DNA from: JBFHFS01 sp041583495
Lineage (GTDB): Bacteria; Bacteroidota; Bacteroidia; Bacteroidales; Marinilabiliaceae
Assembly (NCBI GenBank): GCA_041583495.1
Contig: JBFHFS010000028.1
Coordinates: forward strand, 5,636 to 69,635
Length of the DNA stretch: 64,000 nucleotides
Reading direction: 5' to 3'
The first letter of the stretch is position 1, and every line of letters starts with the position of its first letter. The translations under genes and the position numbers were made by a program. This document shows, one piece after another, positions 8,578-17,462 of the stretch. The notes below the pieces were generated by a model. The model was not told the DNA's origin, ran no database searches, and saw only the letters and a list, made by a program, of their open reading frames with translations.

Positions 8578-10272
8578 ATGACATTCTTAAGACTTACTCT
8601 TGCCCTGATTGGGTTTACCCTTTTAAGTTTTTGTTCACATGCTCAACAACCCAATGTGCTGTTGATCTTAACCGATAACCAAAGCTATTACGAACTAAGT
8701 GCCAATGGCCACGAAATTGTAAAAACACCCAACATCGACAAATTTGCCGACCAGGGAATCGTCTTTGACAACTTTTATGCAACCCCTTATTGTTCGCCCA
8801 GCCGCGCGGAACTGCTTACGGGCCGCTATGCGTTAAGATACGGGATACACAACACCGTGGGAGGCGTCTCTATTCTTCCAACCTCAGAAACCCCGGTCTC
8901 CGACATCCTGAAAAAAGCAGGCTATACCTGTGGCATTGTGGGCAAATGGCATCTTGGTAATGAATATCCTTATAACCCACTTTCGCGTGGCTTCGATTAT
9001 TCCTTTATTCACGACGGAGGCGGAATAGGCCAGCTACCCGATTATTATGGAAACACGCATATTGACGCCCATTATAATGACTCGGGAAAAATGGTCCCCT
9101 CTCGTGGCTTTTCATCAGATGTACTGTTCAACAAAGCCAGCCAATTCATTAAAGCCAATCGGGATAAACCCTTCTTCTGTTTTGTATCCACCCCGGCCGT
9201 CCATGCCCCCTGGCAAGGCCACCCCGAAAAGCTGAAGGAACTTCAGGAACGGGGAGTTCAGGCTTCAGATAAAGACTTAGCCCTCTATTCTATGATTGAG
9301 AATATTGACGACAATGTGGGACAAATACTTGAGCAACTCGATTCCCTGAATCTTGCCCAAAACACCCTTGTAATAATCGCCACCGATCAAGGTGGACGCT
9401 ACCGGGGGTTACCAAACCCACCCGAAGTGGACCTGTACGGATTACCCGACCATGTATTTGACTTTCGCCATAAAGTTTTTTGCATGATGAAACTCCCGGA
9501 TCAACAACAGAATCCCTATAAGTCAACAGCACTCACCGGAATAATAGATATTGCCCCCACCATATTGGATCTTTGCGGACTGGAGATTCCGGAAAACATG
9601 GATGGAAAAAGCCTGAAACCGCTCATCACCCAACAAAAAGAGTGGAACTCCGACCGGACATTGATTGTGCAGTGCCCCCGAAGCAGAAAACGGGAGAAAA
9701 ACGTTAACAGCTCCGTAAAGACCTCCAAATGGCGTTTGGTGGATGGCAAACTTCTTTTTGATGCAACAAAGGATCCTTACCAATTAAAGGATGTTGCCTC
9801 TCAATACCCGGAAATCGTAGACTCCCTCAATTCTTTTTATAATGCTTTTTGGGAGAGCCTCCCCGAAAAGCCGGTTTTAGCACGTCATATCCTGGGCGCT
9901 AAAGAAGGAGGGGAAATACGCTTAAACGCTATGGACTGGTATAAGGGGGGCAACCCACACTCACAGGCCCAACTGGAATGGAAATATAATAATGGCATCT
10001 GGCCGGTAACCATAGTCCAACCAGGACAATACCGATTCGAATTACGAAGTTTCCCCCGCGAGCATCCCAAAGCCATTTCGGCCGAAAAAGCGAGCCTAAA
10101 AATTGGAGAAAAAGAGCTCTCCAAAAACATAGACCCCACTCTTGAAAGGGTTATATTTGAGCTGGAGTTGAAAGAAGGGCAGTACGATTTTTCAACCACC
10201 TTCGAATCCGGCTCTGATGATAAAAACAAAAAATCATGGAACGCCAATTTCGTCTATATTAAACACTTATAA
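8578..10272 (+). CDS. Formylglycine sulfatase, family S1, secreted
   Basis: This 564-residue hydrolase removes sulfate esters from sugars. A signal peptide spans residues 1-22 (ending SHAQ). The catalytic signature is CSPSR with Cys72, the residue expected to be converted to formylglycine; it sits in YCSPSRAELLTGRYALRYG. The N-terminal calcium motif reads LTDNQ at about 32-35, so the second Asp of the usual DD pair is Asn. 'GKWHLG' (Lys and His ligands) is also present. After the sulfatase fold (to about 430) there is an extra C-terminal beta-rich region of about 130 residues, beyond the usual S1 length and possibly a binding module. The GH2 gene follows after 40 bp, so they are probably co-transcribed. 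Exact specificity cannot be read from sequence. Confidence 0.93.
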   Translation: MTFLRLTLALIGFTLLSFCSHAQQPNVLLILTDNQSYYELSANGHEIVKTPNIDKFADQGIVFDNFYATPYCSPSRAELLTGRYALRYGIHNTVGGVSILPTSETPVSDILKKAGYTCGIVGKWHLGNEYPYNPLSRGFDYSFIHDGGGIGQLPDYYGNTHIDAHYNDSGKMVPSRGFSSDVLFNKASQFIKANRDKPFFCFVSTPAVHAPWQGHPEKLKELQERGVQASDKDLALYSMIENIDDNVGQILEQLDSLNLAQNTLVIIATDQGGRYRGLPNPPEVDLYGLPDHVFDFRHKVFCMMKLPDQQQNPYKSTALTGIIDIAPTILDLCGLEIPENMDGKSLKPLITQQKEWNSDRTLIVQCPRSRKREKNVNSSVKTSKWRLVDGKLLFDATKDPYQLKDVASQYPEIVDSLNSFYNAFWESLPEKPVLARHILGAKEGGEIRLNAMDWYKGGNPHSQAQLEWKYNNGIWPVTIVQPGQYRFELRSFPREHPKAISAEKASLKIGEKELSKNIDPTLERVIFELELKEGQYDFSTTFESGSDDKNKKSWNANFVYIKHL

Positions 10273-10312
10273 AAAAACACCTTTTGAAACCCCATTTCCA
10301 AAACAATAACAA

Positions 10313-12802
10313 ATGAAAACCATGAGCATCCTTAAGAGTATCAGTCTGCTGTTCATCGCTTCTGTTTGCTTTAGCTGTGCACCTAAAACAGCTGATTCGA
10401 CTCCCCGAAAGAAAGTAAATTTCGATTTCGACTGGAAATTCACCAAAGGTGATTTCCCCGAAGCCGCTCAAACCGACTTTGACGACAGCCAATGGCAACA
10501 AATTGACGTACCCCACGACTGGAGCATCACCGATACATTTTCTAAAGAAAACCCGTCGGGCAACTCAGGAGCCTTTGCGACCGGAGGAATTGGGTGGTAT
10601 CGGAAAACCTTTTCGTTGGATAACATCGATGCCGACTCAGAAGTCCACATCCAATTTGGAGGTGTTTATATGAATAGTGAGGTGTGGATTAACGGCCATC
10701 ACCTGGGCAAACGACCTTATGGCTACATCAGTTTCAGCTACAATTTATCCCCCTACCTCAAATTTGGGGAGGAAAATACCCTGGCCGTTCGCGTAGATAA
10801 CGAACAGCAGCCCAGTGCACGTTGGTACACCGGTGCCGGCATCTACCGACACGTTTGGCTGGTTACAACCGACCAGTTACACCTTGCCCCGCATAGTTTG
10901 TTTGCCACTACTAAATCGGTAACCAACGACTCGGCGTTGCTGGAGATAAGTGCCACGATTGAAAACAACTACGAAAAGGACCACTCTTTTTGTCTAAAAA
11001 ACGACCTGTACTCACCTCAGGGCGAATTGATTGCCAGCTTTCAGACGTCGGCTAATGTCCTGGCCTCAGCAAGCCAGAAAGTCGTTCAAAGTCTTACGGT
11101 AAAAAATCCGGACTTATGGTCACCCGACAGCCCCAACCTATATCGGCTAAAAACCTCTGTCACCGATAAATCAAAGGTGTACGATAATCTGGAGACAAAT
11201 ATTGGCATCCGAACCTTCAGCTTTTCGGCCGACACCGGCTTTGTGTTAAACGGAAAAAGCATGAAGTTCCAAGGGGTCAATAACCACAGCGACCTGGGCG
11301 CTTTAGGCGCAGCCCTGAATAACCGGGTGCTGGAGCGCCGTCTTGAAATATTGAAAGAAATGGGTTGTAATGCCATCCGAACCGCTCATAATCCGCCCAG
11401 CGAAGAGCTGCTCGACCTGTGCGACAAAATGGGCTTCATGGTGATGGACGAAGCCTTCGACGAATGGCTCGAATCCTGGCCCTTTGGCGGAATCAAAAAA
11501 CCCCAGGGAAAAGCCAAATATGGCTATCACCTCTACTTTGACGAATGGGCCGAGAAAGACCTGACCGATTTAATCCGTAGGGACCGCAACCATCCATCCA
11601 TCATCCTCTGGAGTGTGGGCAACGAAATACCCGATGCCTGCTTCGAGGTAGGTACCGAACGGTTAAAAAAATTAATGGCCGTGGTCAGAAAAGAAGATCC
11701 TACCCGCCCAATTACCTGCGGAATTACCCACATGCACCTGGCCAACGAAACGGGATTTGCCAGCGCACTCGACATTACCGGCTACAACGGTGGCGGGGGC
11801 TCCTGTTTTATGTATGAAAAAGACCATGAGACCTACCCCGAACGAAAGTTCATCGCAACCGAAGTGCCCCACTCGTTTCAAACAAGAGGCGTCTATCAGT
11901 CGCAATCGTGGTACCGGGGCCAAAACCCTCTGGGCGGCATCATGAAAGTCCCCAACCTCTCTGAAAAAGAGGTTTTTCCCGCCGTCCCAAAATATTACAG
12001 CTCCTCCTACGACAATGCTATGGTAAGAATATCGGCCAGAGATTCCTGGAGAAGAACACGCGACTTCCCCTATATGGCCGGAGAATTCAGATGGACCGGC
12101 TTCGATTACCTGGGTGAATCCATGTTTGGGTGGCCTGCCAAATTGTGGAACTTTGGAATCATCGACATGTGCGGATTCCCTAAAGACACTTACTATTTCT
12201 ACCAAAGCCAGTGGACCACCGAGCCCATGGTCCATATTCTCCCCCACTGGAACTGGAAAGGCCTGGAGGGCAAAAAAATCCCTGTGGTAGCCTACTCCAA
12301 TTGCGAGAGTGTCGAGCTCTTCCTGGATGGGAAATCCCTGGGCGAGAAAAAAATGGGTGACAAAATGGATTTGGTGTGGCAAGTCCCCTACAAACCTGGT
12401 ATCTTAATAGCAAAAGGAAAAAATAAGGGCCAGGTAGTGTGCGAAAAAGAAATTGCCACCGCAGATAAGCCTGCAAAAATTGAAATGCTGGCCGACCGGG
12501 CCATCATCCGTGCCGACCGCCAGGATGTCGTTCATTTGGAAGTGAATGTTCTGGATGCACAAAACCGATTTGTTCCCGATGCATCCAATAAAATCACTTT
12601 TTCAGTGGCAGGGGATGCAAGCATTTTGGGTATCGACAATGGCGATCCGTTAAACCAGGCAAGTTTTGTTGGAAACGAAATCACTACCTTCAACGGAAAA
12701 TGCCTGCTTATTGTCAAATCCAACGGGAATCCGGGAGAACTCAACATAACGGCTGAATCAGAAGGACTGGAGACCTCGGTTGTAAATGTTAAGATGAAAT
12801 AA
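10313..12802 (+). CDS. GH2 beta-galactosidase-like lipoprotein
   Basis: This is an 829-residue retaining glycosidase, anchored as a lipoprotein (signal ending CFSC, Cys22). It has the GH2 order: jelly-roll sugar-binding domain (FDFDWKFTKGD, GGIGWYRKTF, VWINGHHLG), an Ig-like domain, a TIM barrel starting at about 310 (GVNNHSDLGALG, AIRTAHNPPS), and C-terminal DUF4982-type and Ig-like modules from about 650. The acid/base is Glu438 in SVGNE. The nucleophile is most likely Glu517 in IATEVPHS. 'GEFRWTGFDYLGE' is also characteristic of Bacteroidota GH2 beta-galactosidases. It probably removes beta-galactosyl or related units once sulfate is gone. Family certain, beta-galactosidase activity likely. 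Confidence 0.94.
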   Translation: MKTMSILKSISLLFIASVCFSCAPKTADSTPRKKVNFDFDWKFTKGDFPEAAQTDFDDSQWQQIDVPHDWSITDTFSKENPSGNSGAFATGGIGWYRKTFSLDNIDADSEVHIQFGGVYMNSEVWINGHHLGKRPYGYISFSYNLSPYLKFGEENTLAVRVDNEQQPSARWYTGAGIYRHVWLVTTDQLHLAPHSLFATTKSVTNDSALLEISATIENNYEKDHSFCLKNDLYSPQGELIASFQTSANVLASASQKVVQSLTVKNPDLWSPDSPNLYRLKTSVTDKSKVYDNLETNIGIRTFSFSADTGFVLNGKSMKFQGVNNHSDLGALGAALNNRVLERRLEILKEMGCNAIRTAHNPPSEELLDLCDKMGFMVMDEAFDEWLESWPFGGIKKPQGKAKYGYHLYFDEWAEKDLTDLIRRDRNHPSIILWSVGNEIPDACFEVGTERLKKLMAVVRKEDPTRPITCGITHMHLANETGFASALDITGYNGGGGSCFMYEKDHETYPERKFIATEVPHSFQTRGVYQSQSWYRGQNPLGGIMKVPNLSEKEVFPAVPKYYSSSYDNAMVRISARDSWRRTRDFPYMAGEFRWTGFDYLGESMFGWPAKLWNFGIIDMCGFPKDTYYFYQSQWTTEPMVHILPHWNWKGLEGKKIPVVAYSNCESVELFLDGKSLGEKKMGDKMDLVWQVPYKPGILIAKGKNKGQVVCEKEIATADKPAKIEMLADRAIIRADRQDVVHLEVNVLDAQNRFVPDASNKITFSVAGDASILGIDNGDPLNQASFVGNEITTFNGKCLLIVKSNGNPGELNITAESEGLETSVVNVKMK

Positions 12803-13002
12803 CCATGGAAAATTGAGCCTGCTCCGAAAAGTAAAACACCCCTAAATCCCCATGAGGGAACTTTTTGTTGTCATTGATCTCCACCTGATTCCCCTTAAGG
12901 AGCTAGGTGTAAAAAAGTTGAAAATCAATGACCTCCGGCTTCTCGGAGTGGACTCAAAATTTTATTATTCAATTTTCATATAAGTTATGGCAAGGGCAGC
13001 TA

Positions 13003-13110
13003 AATTATAAACACATGAAACGAGCATGTAAAAGTTATTTCAAACAGGGGGACTATTATAAGCGAGTTACATCGAATACCTTAAAAAATTAACAATTATA
13101 ATGAGATGAA
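13003..13110 (+). repeat. Repeat C, copy 1 (~108 bp)
   Basis: The sequence from AAATTATAAACACATGAAAC to TATAATGAGATGAAA recurs at 17458-17567 with about 80% or better identity by eye. Here it is followed directly by repeat A; at the second site its last ATG is the start codon of an esterase gene. Confidence 0.8.
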
Positions 13111-13323
13111 AGCTGTAAAGCCCAAACTTGTAGAACAGTTAAAGATGTTTGAATGGTGCCGTAGGCACAGAATAGGGGTAGAATATGTATTATAGGAATA
13201 GAATTCCGTCCCGGATGGAACGGGACACATTATTGCCAATCGTTCTGCTACCCACATTGAATCCCTAACGGGATTTTGACCTGACAGGCCTGGTTGTCGA
13301 ACAACTCCTTATCGTGTGGCCAG
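13105..13323 (+). repeat. Repeat A, copy 1 (hairpin-rich intergenic element)
   Basis: This is one of three copies (others at 15026-15275 and 17145-17391). Shared landmarks in order: GTGCCGTAGGCAC hairpin (13156-13168), 'GGTAGAATATGTATTATAGG', a GTCCCG/CGGGAC hairpin (13208-13226), 'CTACCCACATTGAATCCC', an AATCCC/GGGATT hairpin (13260-13275), then 'TCGTGTGGCCA'. The copy lies upstream of the GH30 gene. The structure resembles REP/BIME-like intergenic elements; no coding frame is conserved. Confidence 0.85.
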
Positions 13324-13430
13324 TTTTTCTCTCGAACGGATTTTTGGCCATGTCCCCGAAAAAATATCGGGGCCGCCTATCCCCTATGGGGTGACAAAAT
13401 AGTGGCAAATGAAGATAAATTATAAACAAG

Positions 13431-14864
13431 ATGAAATCAAGATTTATAAAATTACACCTATTGGCCCTGGTATTGATCTCCTTTCCGGGGTCACAAAACC
13501 TTATGGCTCAGACGTCCTGGAAACTGAATAAAGCCAAATTGAGTTACATCGATCTATCAGACGATGCTCAAATTTCGGCCCAACCGGTAAAAACCAAAAA
13601 ACTTAAATTAGAAGAAATAAACAGCAGCCCGGAGGGGGTAATAACCATTCATCTGAACACCATTATCCATGCCAACCTGACCGGAATTGGCGGTGCCTTT
13701 AACGAACAAGGCGGTGAAGCCTTTATGAGCCTGTCTGAAGAAAAACGTAAAGCACTGGCAGAAGCACTTTTTAACCCAACTAAAGGCTCAGGGTTCTCCT
13801 TATGCCGCACGGCCATAGGCTCTTCCGACTTTGGATTAACCGCCTACAGTTACAGCGAGACACCCGAAGATTATGAGATGAAACATTTTTCGGTGGAAAG
13901 AGATACCAAATCGGTGATTCCCTTTATTCTGGCGGCCAAGGCCGAAAACCCCGATTTAGTCATGTTTGCTTCCCCCTGGAGCCCTCCGGGTTGGATGAAA
14001 GTTTCAGGAAAAATGGACGGAGGGAAAGCATCCCCCGAAACCAATATCCTTAGAGCAACGCCTGAAATTTATCGGGCTTATGCCTTGTATTTTTCCAAAT
14101 ATGTGCAGGAATATGCCAAACAGGGTGTAACCATCCATCGTTTGGTGGTTCAAAACGAAACCGACATGAATCCGCCCTATCCAGGATGTGATATGAAGCC
14201 CGAAGAAATGGCCCATTTAATTACCAATTACATTAATCCCCAATTTGCTAATGATGAAATTGCCACCGAGGTCTGGGCGGGTTCTTTCCGGGGCAAACGA
14301 TCGGATGCACAAAACTTCATGAAGCTTGATAATGCAGAGGATGCGGTTGGCGTTGGGCTGCAATATTGCCCCCCATTGGTATTGAAGGAACTCAAAGAGA
14401 ACCATCCCAACCTGAAAATGATGCATACAGAGGGTAGTTGTGAGAATGGGGATAACTCCATGGCCCAGGCACGCAAACGTTTTGGTGAAATGGCTTCCTG
14501 GATCAACTCGGGCTGCGAAAATTACTGTTTCTGGAATATCGCCCTCAACGAAACCAGCACCAGCGGCTGGGATTGGAAACAGAACAGCCTCATTAACATC
14601 GACAGAAATAGCGGAGACGTTACCTATAATCCCGACTATGCTCCCGTTAGTTTATTGAGTCGCTACATTCGTCCCGGCGATCAATCGTTAAAAGTTGAAA
14701 CCAAAAAAGGTGCTGCTCTGGCGATTCGTAATGCCGATCGTTTGGTTGTTTTTCTTCAAAACAATGAAAAAACACCCGCAACGCGGTATCTGAATATAGA
14801 GGGAAAGACCTATGCTGCCGAAGTTCCTGCGCAAAGCTTGTGTGCCCTGGTATTTAAAGATTAA
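13431..14864 (+). CDS. GH30 glycoside hydrolase, secreted
   Basis: This is a 477-residue retaining glycosidase with a signal peptide (residues 1-27, ending LMAQ). The GH30 barrel has 'GIGGAFNEQGGEA', 'LCRTAIGSSDFGL', 'FASPWSPPGWMK', acid/base Glu243 in VQNE and nucleophile Glu334 in MMHTEG, followed by the short side beta-domain (SLLSRYIRPGDQSLKVE). These are the two glutamates expected at strands 4 and 7. GH30 members of this type include beta-1,6-glucanases, beta-glucosidases, beta-xylosidases and beta-fucosidases; the exact substrate is not decidable here. The gene stands alone between two repeat-bearing spacers and its leader contains repeat A. Confidence 0.93.
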   Translation: MKSRFIKLHLLALVLISFPGSQNLMAQTSWKLNKAKLSYIDLSDDAQISAQPVKTKKLKLEEINSSPEGVITIHLNTIIHANLTGIGGAFNEQGGEAFMSLSEEKRKALAEALFNPTKGSGFSLCRTAIGSSDFGLTAYSYSETPEDYEMKHFSVERDTKSVIPFILAAKAENPDLVMFASPWSPPGWMKVSGKMDGGKASPETNILRATPEIYRAYALYFSKYVQEYAKQGVTIHRLVVQNETDMNPPYPGCDMKPEEMAHLITNYINPQFANDEIATEVWAGSFRGKRSDAQNFMKLDNAEDAVGVGLQYCPPLVLKELKENHPNLKMMHTEGSCENGDNSMAQARKRFGEMASWINSGCENYCFWNIALNETSTSGWDWKQNSLINIDRNSGDVTYNPDYAPVSLLSRYIRPGDQSLKVETKKGAALAIRNADRLVVFLQNNEKTPATRYLNIEGKTYAAEVPAQSLCALVFKD

Positions 14865-14918
14865 AAGAACTGCCGGGAAGACCTTTTAATCACAACCCAA
14901 AAAAATTAAACGATACAT

Positions 14919-14938
14919 AACTCCGAAGCTTCGGAGTT
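14919..14938. repeat. Perfect 20-bp palindrome
   Basis: AACTCCGAAGCTTCGGAGTT is fully self-complementary. Degenerate versions precede other AT-rich modules, for example CTCCGGCTTCTCGGAG near 12932 and a decayed form near 15305, so it seems to be part of the repeat mosaic rather than a gene-specific operator. Confidence 0.75.
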
Positions 14939-14944
14939 CTCACT

Positions 14945-15010
14945 TTAATTGAAAATTCAATATTGAACTTTGAAAATTGATCCTTCAATCCGGAACCTTC
15001 ATTTTTCAAG
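14945..15010 (+). repeat. AT-rich repeat B, copy 1
   Basis: A tract of short TTGAAAATTCAATATTGAA-like units. Similar tracts lie at about 15327-15393, 17072-17130 and 17405-17462, flanking the copies of repeat A, with a trace near 12968. Confidence 0.6.
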
Positions 15011-15025
15011 CATACTATTTAAACC

Positions 15026-15275
15026 ATGAAGGATGTGAATACCAAACTGTAAAATAGGTTAAAGGCTTTTGACTAGTGCCATAGGCCCTTGATCTGGGTA
15101 GAAATTGTATTGTAAGAAAAGTATTCCGTCCCGGATGGGACGGTACACATTTTTACCATTCAACTTGCTACCCACATTGAATCCCTAACGGGATTTGGCC
15201 TGATAACCCCAGCTGCCGAACAAATCCTTTCGTGTACCAAAGCATTCACCAGAACAGGGTTTGGAGCAGGCTCCC
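15026..15275 (+). repeat. Repeat A, copy 2 (hairpin-rich intergenic element)
   Basis: This copy has the same landmarks as the one at 13105: GTGCCATAGGCC, a perfect CCGTCCC-GGAT-GGGACGG hairpin (about 15126-15143), CTACCCACATTGAATCCC and the AATCCC-TAAC-GGGATT hairpin (about 15180-15195), then TTTCGTGTACCAAAGC. It precedes the first sialate-O-acetylesterase-like gene. Confidence 0.85.
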
Positions 15276-15326
15276 AATAAAGAAAATCAGAACAGGTTAT
15301 CATCCCAAAACTTTGGAATTCACATT

Positions 15327-15393
15327 TAGATGGAGAATTCAATATTGAACCCTGGAAATTGGATATTCAATACAGAACATTCAATTTTCACAT
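15327..15393 (+). repeat. AT-rich repeat B, copy 2
   Basis: GAGAATTCAATATTGAA, then ATTCAATACAGAACATTCAA and TTTTCACATAAAAG, ending 15 bases before the esterase ATG. Very similar to the tract at 17072-17130. Confidence 0.65.
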
Positions 15394-15407
15394 AAAAGAG
15401 TAAATAC

Positions 15408-16940
15408 ATGCAACAGACTCTGATTAAAGCCATCCTTTGCCTGGTTCTTCTATGTGGAGCAGGAGAATTACTTGCCCAAACCAGGCTCCCCGCCATCCTC
15501 TCCGACAACATGTGTTTACAACAGTCGGCCGAGGTAAAAATCTGGGGCTGGGATAACCCGGGACAAACCATTACGGTAAAACCCTCGTGGACCAAAGCGG
15601 TGAAAGCAGAAACAAGCGAAGCTGGGAAATGGCTGGTAACCCTGAAAACCCCCAAAGCCGGAAAAACAGGAACCGTAAAAATTACCGGCTCTTCACAACA
15701 AACCATTCACAATATTTTATTTGGCGAAGTATGGCTCTGCTCGGGGCAGTCGAATATGGAACTTACACTTGGGTTTAACGGAGGCCGTCGAAAACCCATT
15801 GTAGGATTTTGGGAAGAAGCTCAGACCGCCAAATACCCTAAAATCCGAATGTTCCAGGTGCCGAAAATTTCGTCGGAAACCCCTGCTGAAGACTGCGAAG
15901 GGAAGTGGGTTGAATGCTCTCCCGAAACCGTCCTGGATTTTTCAGCCGTAGGCTATTTTTATGGAAAAGCGCTTTACAATAAACTAAAGGTGCCGGTAGG
16001 TTTGATTCAATCGGCCTGGGGAGGAACACCCGTTGAACCCTGGACACCCGAGGAAAATTACTCCGAAAAAACCCTGGAATTGATAGCCAAATTTGAACAG
16101 AGTTATAAAGCGGATAGTGCCCACTACTTTCAGGCAGTCAAGGACTATAAGGAAGGGATCGTAAAAGAATATCCAAGATATCCGGGAAGCTTGTCTTACC
16201 ATCGGCGCAAACATGTGCATAAGGCGGTTTTGTACAACGGTATGATTTCGCCATTAATCAATTACCGGATTAAAGGGGCAATCTGGTATCAGGGCGAGGC
16301 CAATGTGCCAAACTGGAAGGACTACAAAACGCTTTTCCCAACAATGATTACAAGTTGGCGCGAAAAATGGGGGATTGGCGATTTCCCGTTCTACTTTGTG
16401 CAGATTGCACCCAATAACTACTCCGATAAATTTGGGCAACCACAGATTGTTGAAGCACAATGCGAAGCTTTAAAACTAAACAACACAGGAGTGGCCGCCA
16501 CCCAGGACATCGGTGCTTTTTACGATATCCACCCGCCGCAGAAGCAGGAAGTGGGCCGCCGTCTAAGTCTGGTGGCCTTAAATAAAACCTATGGCCAATC
16601 CGGGGTGGTTTATTCAGGCCCGGTTTTGAGTTCACACCAAACCGAAGGCCCGAACCTTGTCCTTCGGTTCGAAACTCCCGGATCCGAACTTCAGGCGTCG
16701 AATGACCCCATTGGCGGAATATACGCCTTTTATATTGCCGGAGAAAACAAAATATTCTACAAAGCAAATGTGAAACAGGAGGGGAATAAAATTCTGTTGA
16801 ATTCACCGAAAGTAAAAACCCCCTTGGCTGTGCGTTACAATTGGGCCAACAATGCCAATGCAATACTTTTTAATTCACATGGATTGCCGGCACTGCCTTT
16901 TCGAACCGATGACTGGGACGAGGTGTTTTATAAGGAGTGA
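15408..16940 (+). CDS. Sialate-O-acetylesterase-like SGNH esterase, copy 1
   Basis: This 510-residue secreted enzyme probably removes O-acetyl groups from glycans. A signal peptide lies at about 1-23 (ending LLAQ). A beta-sandwich N-terminal part precedes the SGNH domain: nucleophile Ser115 in CSGQSN, 'IQSAWGGTPVEPW', 'AIWYQGEANV' (block of the oxyanion/Asn type) and the catalytic pair Asp373/His375 in DIHPP. It aligns over its whole length with the next gene (15408-16940 against 17562-19091), including near-identical openings (Q-Q/K-Q-T-L-I), so the two are tandem paralogues. Family members act on acetylated sialic acid or on acetylated plant and algal glycans (CE20-like); here a non-sialic substrate is more likely, as no sialidase is present. 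Confidence 0.9.
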   Translation: MQQTLIKAILCLVLLCGAGELLAQTRLPAILSDNMCLQQSAEVKIWGWDNPGQTITVKPSWTKAVKAETSEAGKWLVTLKTPKAGKTGTVKITGSSQQTIHNILFGEVWLCSGQSNMELTLGFNGGRRKPIVGFWEEAQTAKYPKIRMFQVPKISSETPAEDCEGKWVECSPETVLDFSAVGYFYGKALYNKLKVPVGLIQSAWGGTPVEPWTPEENYSEKTLELIAKFEQSYKADSAHYFQAVKDYKEGIVKEYPRYPGSLSYHRRKHVHKAVLYNGMISPLINYRIKGAIWYQGEANVPNWKDYKTLFPTMITSWREKWGIGDFPFYFVQIAPNNYSDKFGQPQIVEAQCEALKLNNTGVAATQDIGAFYDIHPPQKQEVGRRLSLVALNKTYGQSGVVYSGPVLSSHQTEGPNLVLRFETPGSELQASNDPIGGIYAFYIAGENKIFYKANVKQEGNKILLNSPKVKTPLAVRYNWANNANAILFNSHGLPALPFRTDDWDEVFYKE

Positions 16941-17071
16941 AAGCTGGTTGCACTCCCCAAAAATCCCAAAAATTAAGAGTTAAACCTCCCGGCCCACAAG
17001 AGAGTCAACAATATAAAGGTCAATACCACAAACCGTAAAAACCTAAATAAAAAGAATATATCGGTGTTTTT

Positions 17072-17130
17072 TAATTGAGAATTCAATGTTGAAAATTGAC
17101 TATTCAATACAGAACATTCAATTCTCAAAT
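17072..17130 (+). repeat. AT-rich repeat B, copy 3
   Basis: GAGAATTCAATGTTGAA followed by ATTCAATACAGAACATTCAA, nearly the same as copy 2 before the first esterase. Confidence 0.65.
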
Positions 17131-17144
17131 AAAATAGTTGAAAA

Positions 17145-17391
17145 ATGAAAGAGGTGTAATCGAAACTGGAAAAAAGGCTAAAGGTGTTTGAATAGAGCCG
17201 TAGGCACTTGATCTGGATAGAATATGTATTGTAAGAAAGATATTCCGTCCCGGATGGGACAGTACAAATTTTTGCCATTCAATCTGCTCCCAACATTGAA
17301 TCCCTAAAGGGATTTGACCTGATAGCTCCAGTTGAAGCACAAATACTTTCGTGTGCCAAAGCAATTACCCAAACCGGGTTTGGGACGGCAA
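17145..17391 (+). repeat. Repeat A, copy 3 (hairpin-rich intergenic element)
   Basis: It has AGCCGTAGGCAC, TAGAATATGTATTGTAAG, CCGTCCC-GGAT-GGGACAG (one mismatch in the stem), AACATTGAATCCC and an AATCCC-TAAA-GGGATT hairpin in which only the loop differs from the other copies, then TTTCGTGTGCCAAAGC. Confidence 0.85.
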
Positions 17392-17404
17392 TGATAAAAT
17401 ATTT

Positions 17405-17462
17405 CTCACATAGGATGAGAATAGAATGTTGAATATTCAATACTCAATTTTCAAGTAAAATT
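17405..17462 (+). repeat. AT-rich repeat B, copy 4
   Basis: GAATGTTGAATATTCAATAC and TCAATTTTCAAGTAAAATTA units, leading straight into repeat C copy 2. Confidence 0.55.

Larger units (their letters stand above)
12803..13430. other. 628-bp repeat-bearing spacer between GH2 and GH30
   Basis: No coding potential was seen. From left to right: a degenerate inverted structure (GTCATTGAT near 12871 against ATCAATGAC near 12924), a CTCCGGCTTCTCGGAG hairpin near 12932, a short AT-rich tract similar to the TTCAATTTTC module found elsewhere, then repeat modules C and A described separately, then the leader of the GH30 gene. Confidence 0.7.
14865..15407. other. 543-bp repeat-bearing spacer between GH30 and first esterase
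   Basis: No gene was seen. It holds a perfect 20-bp palindrome (14919-14938), two copies of the AT-rich module B and one copy of repeat A, in the order palindrome-B-A-degenerate palindrome-B, immediately upstream of the esterase ATG. Confidence 0.7.

Noticed and set aside
11672..12382. 236-residue antisense frame inside the GH2 gene
   Set aside because: Long only because of the codon bias of the GH2 gene; no start signal or domain.
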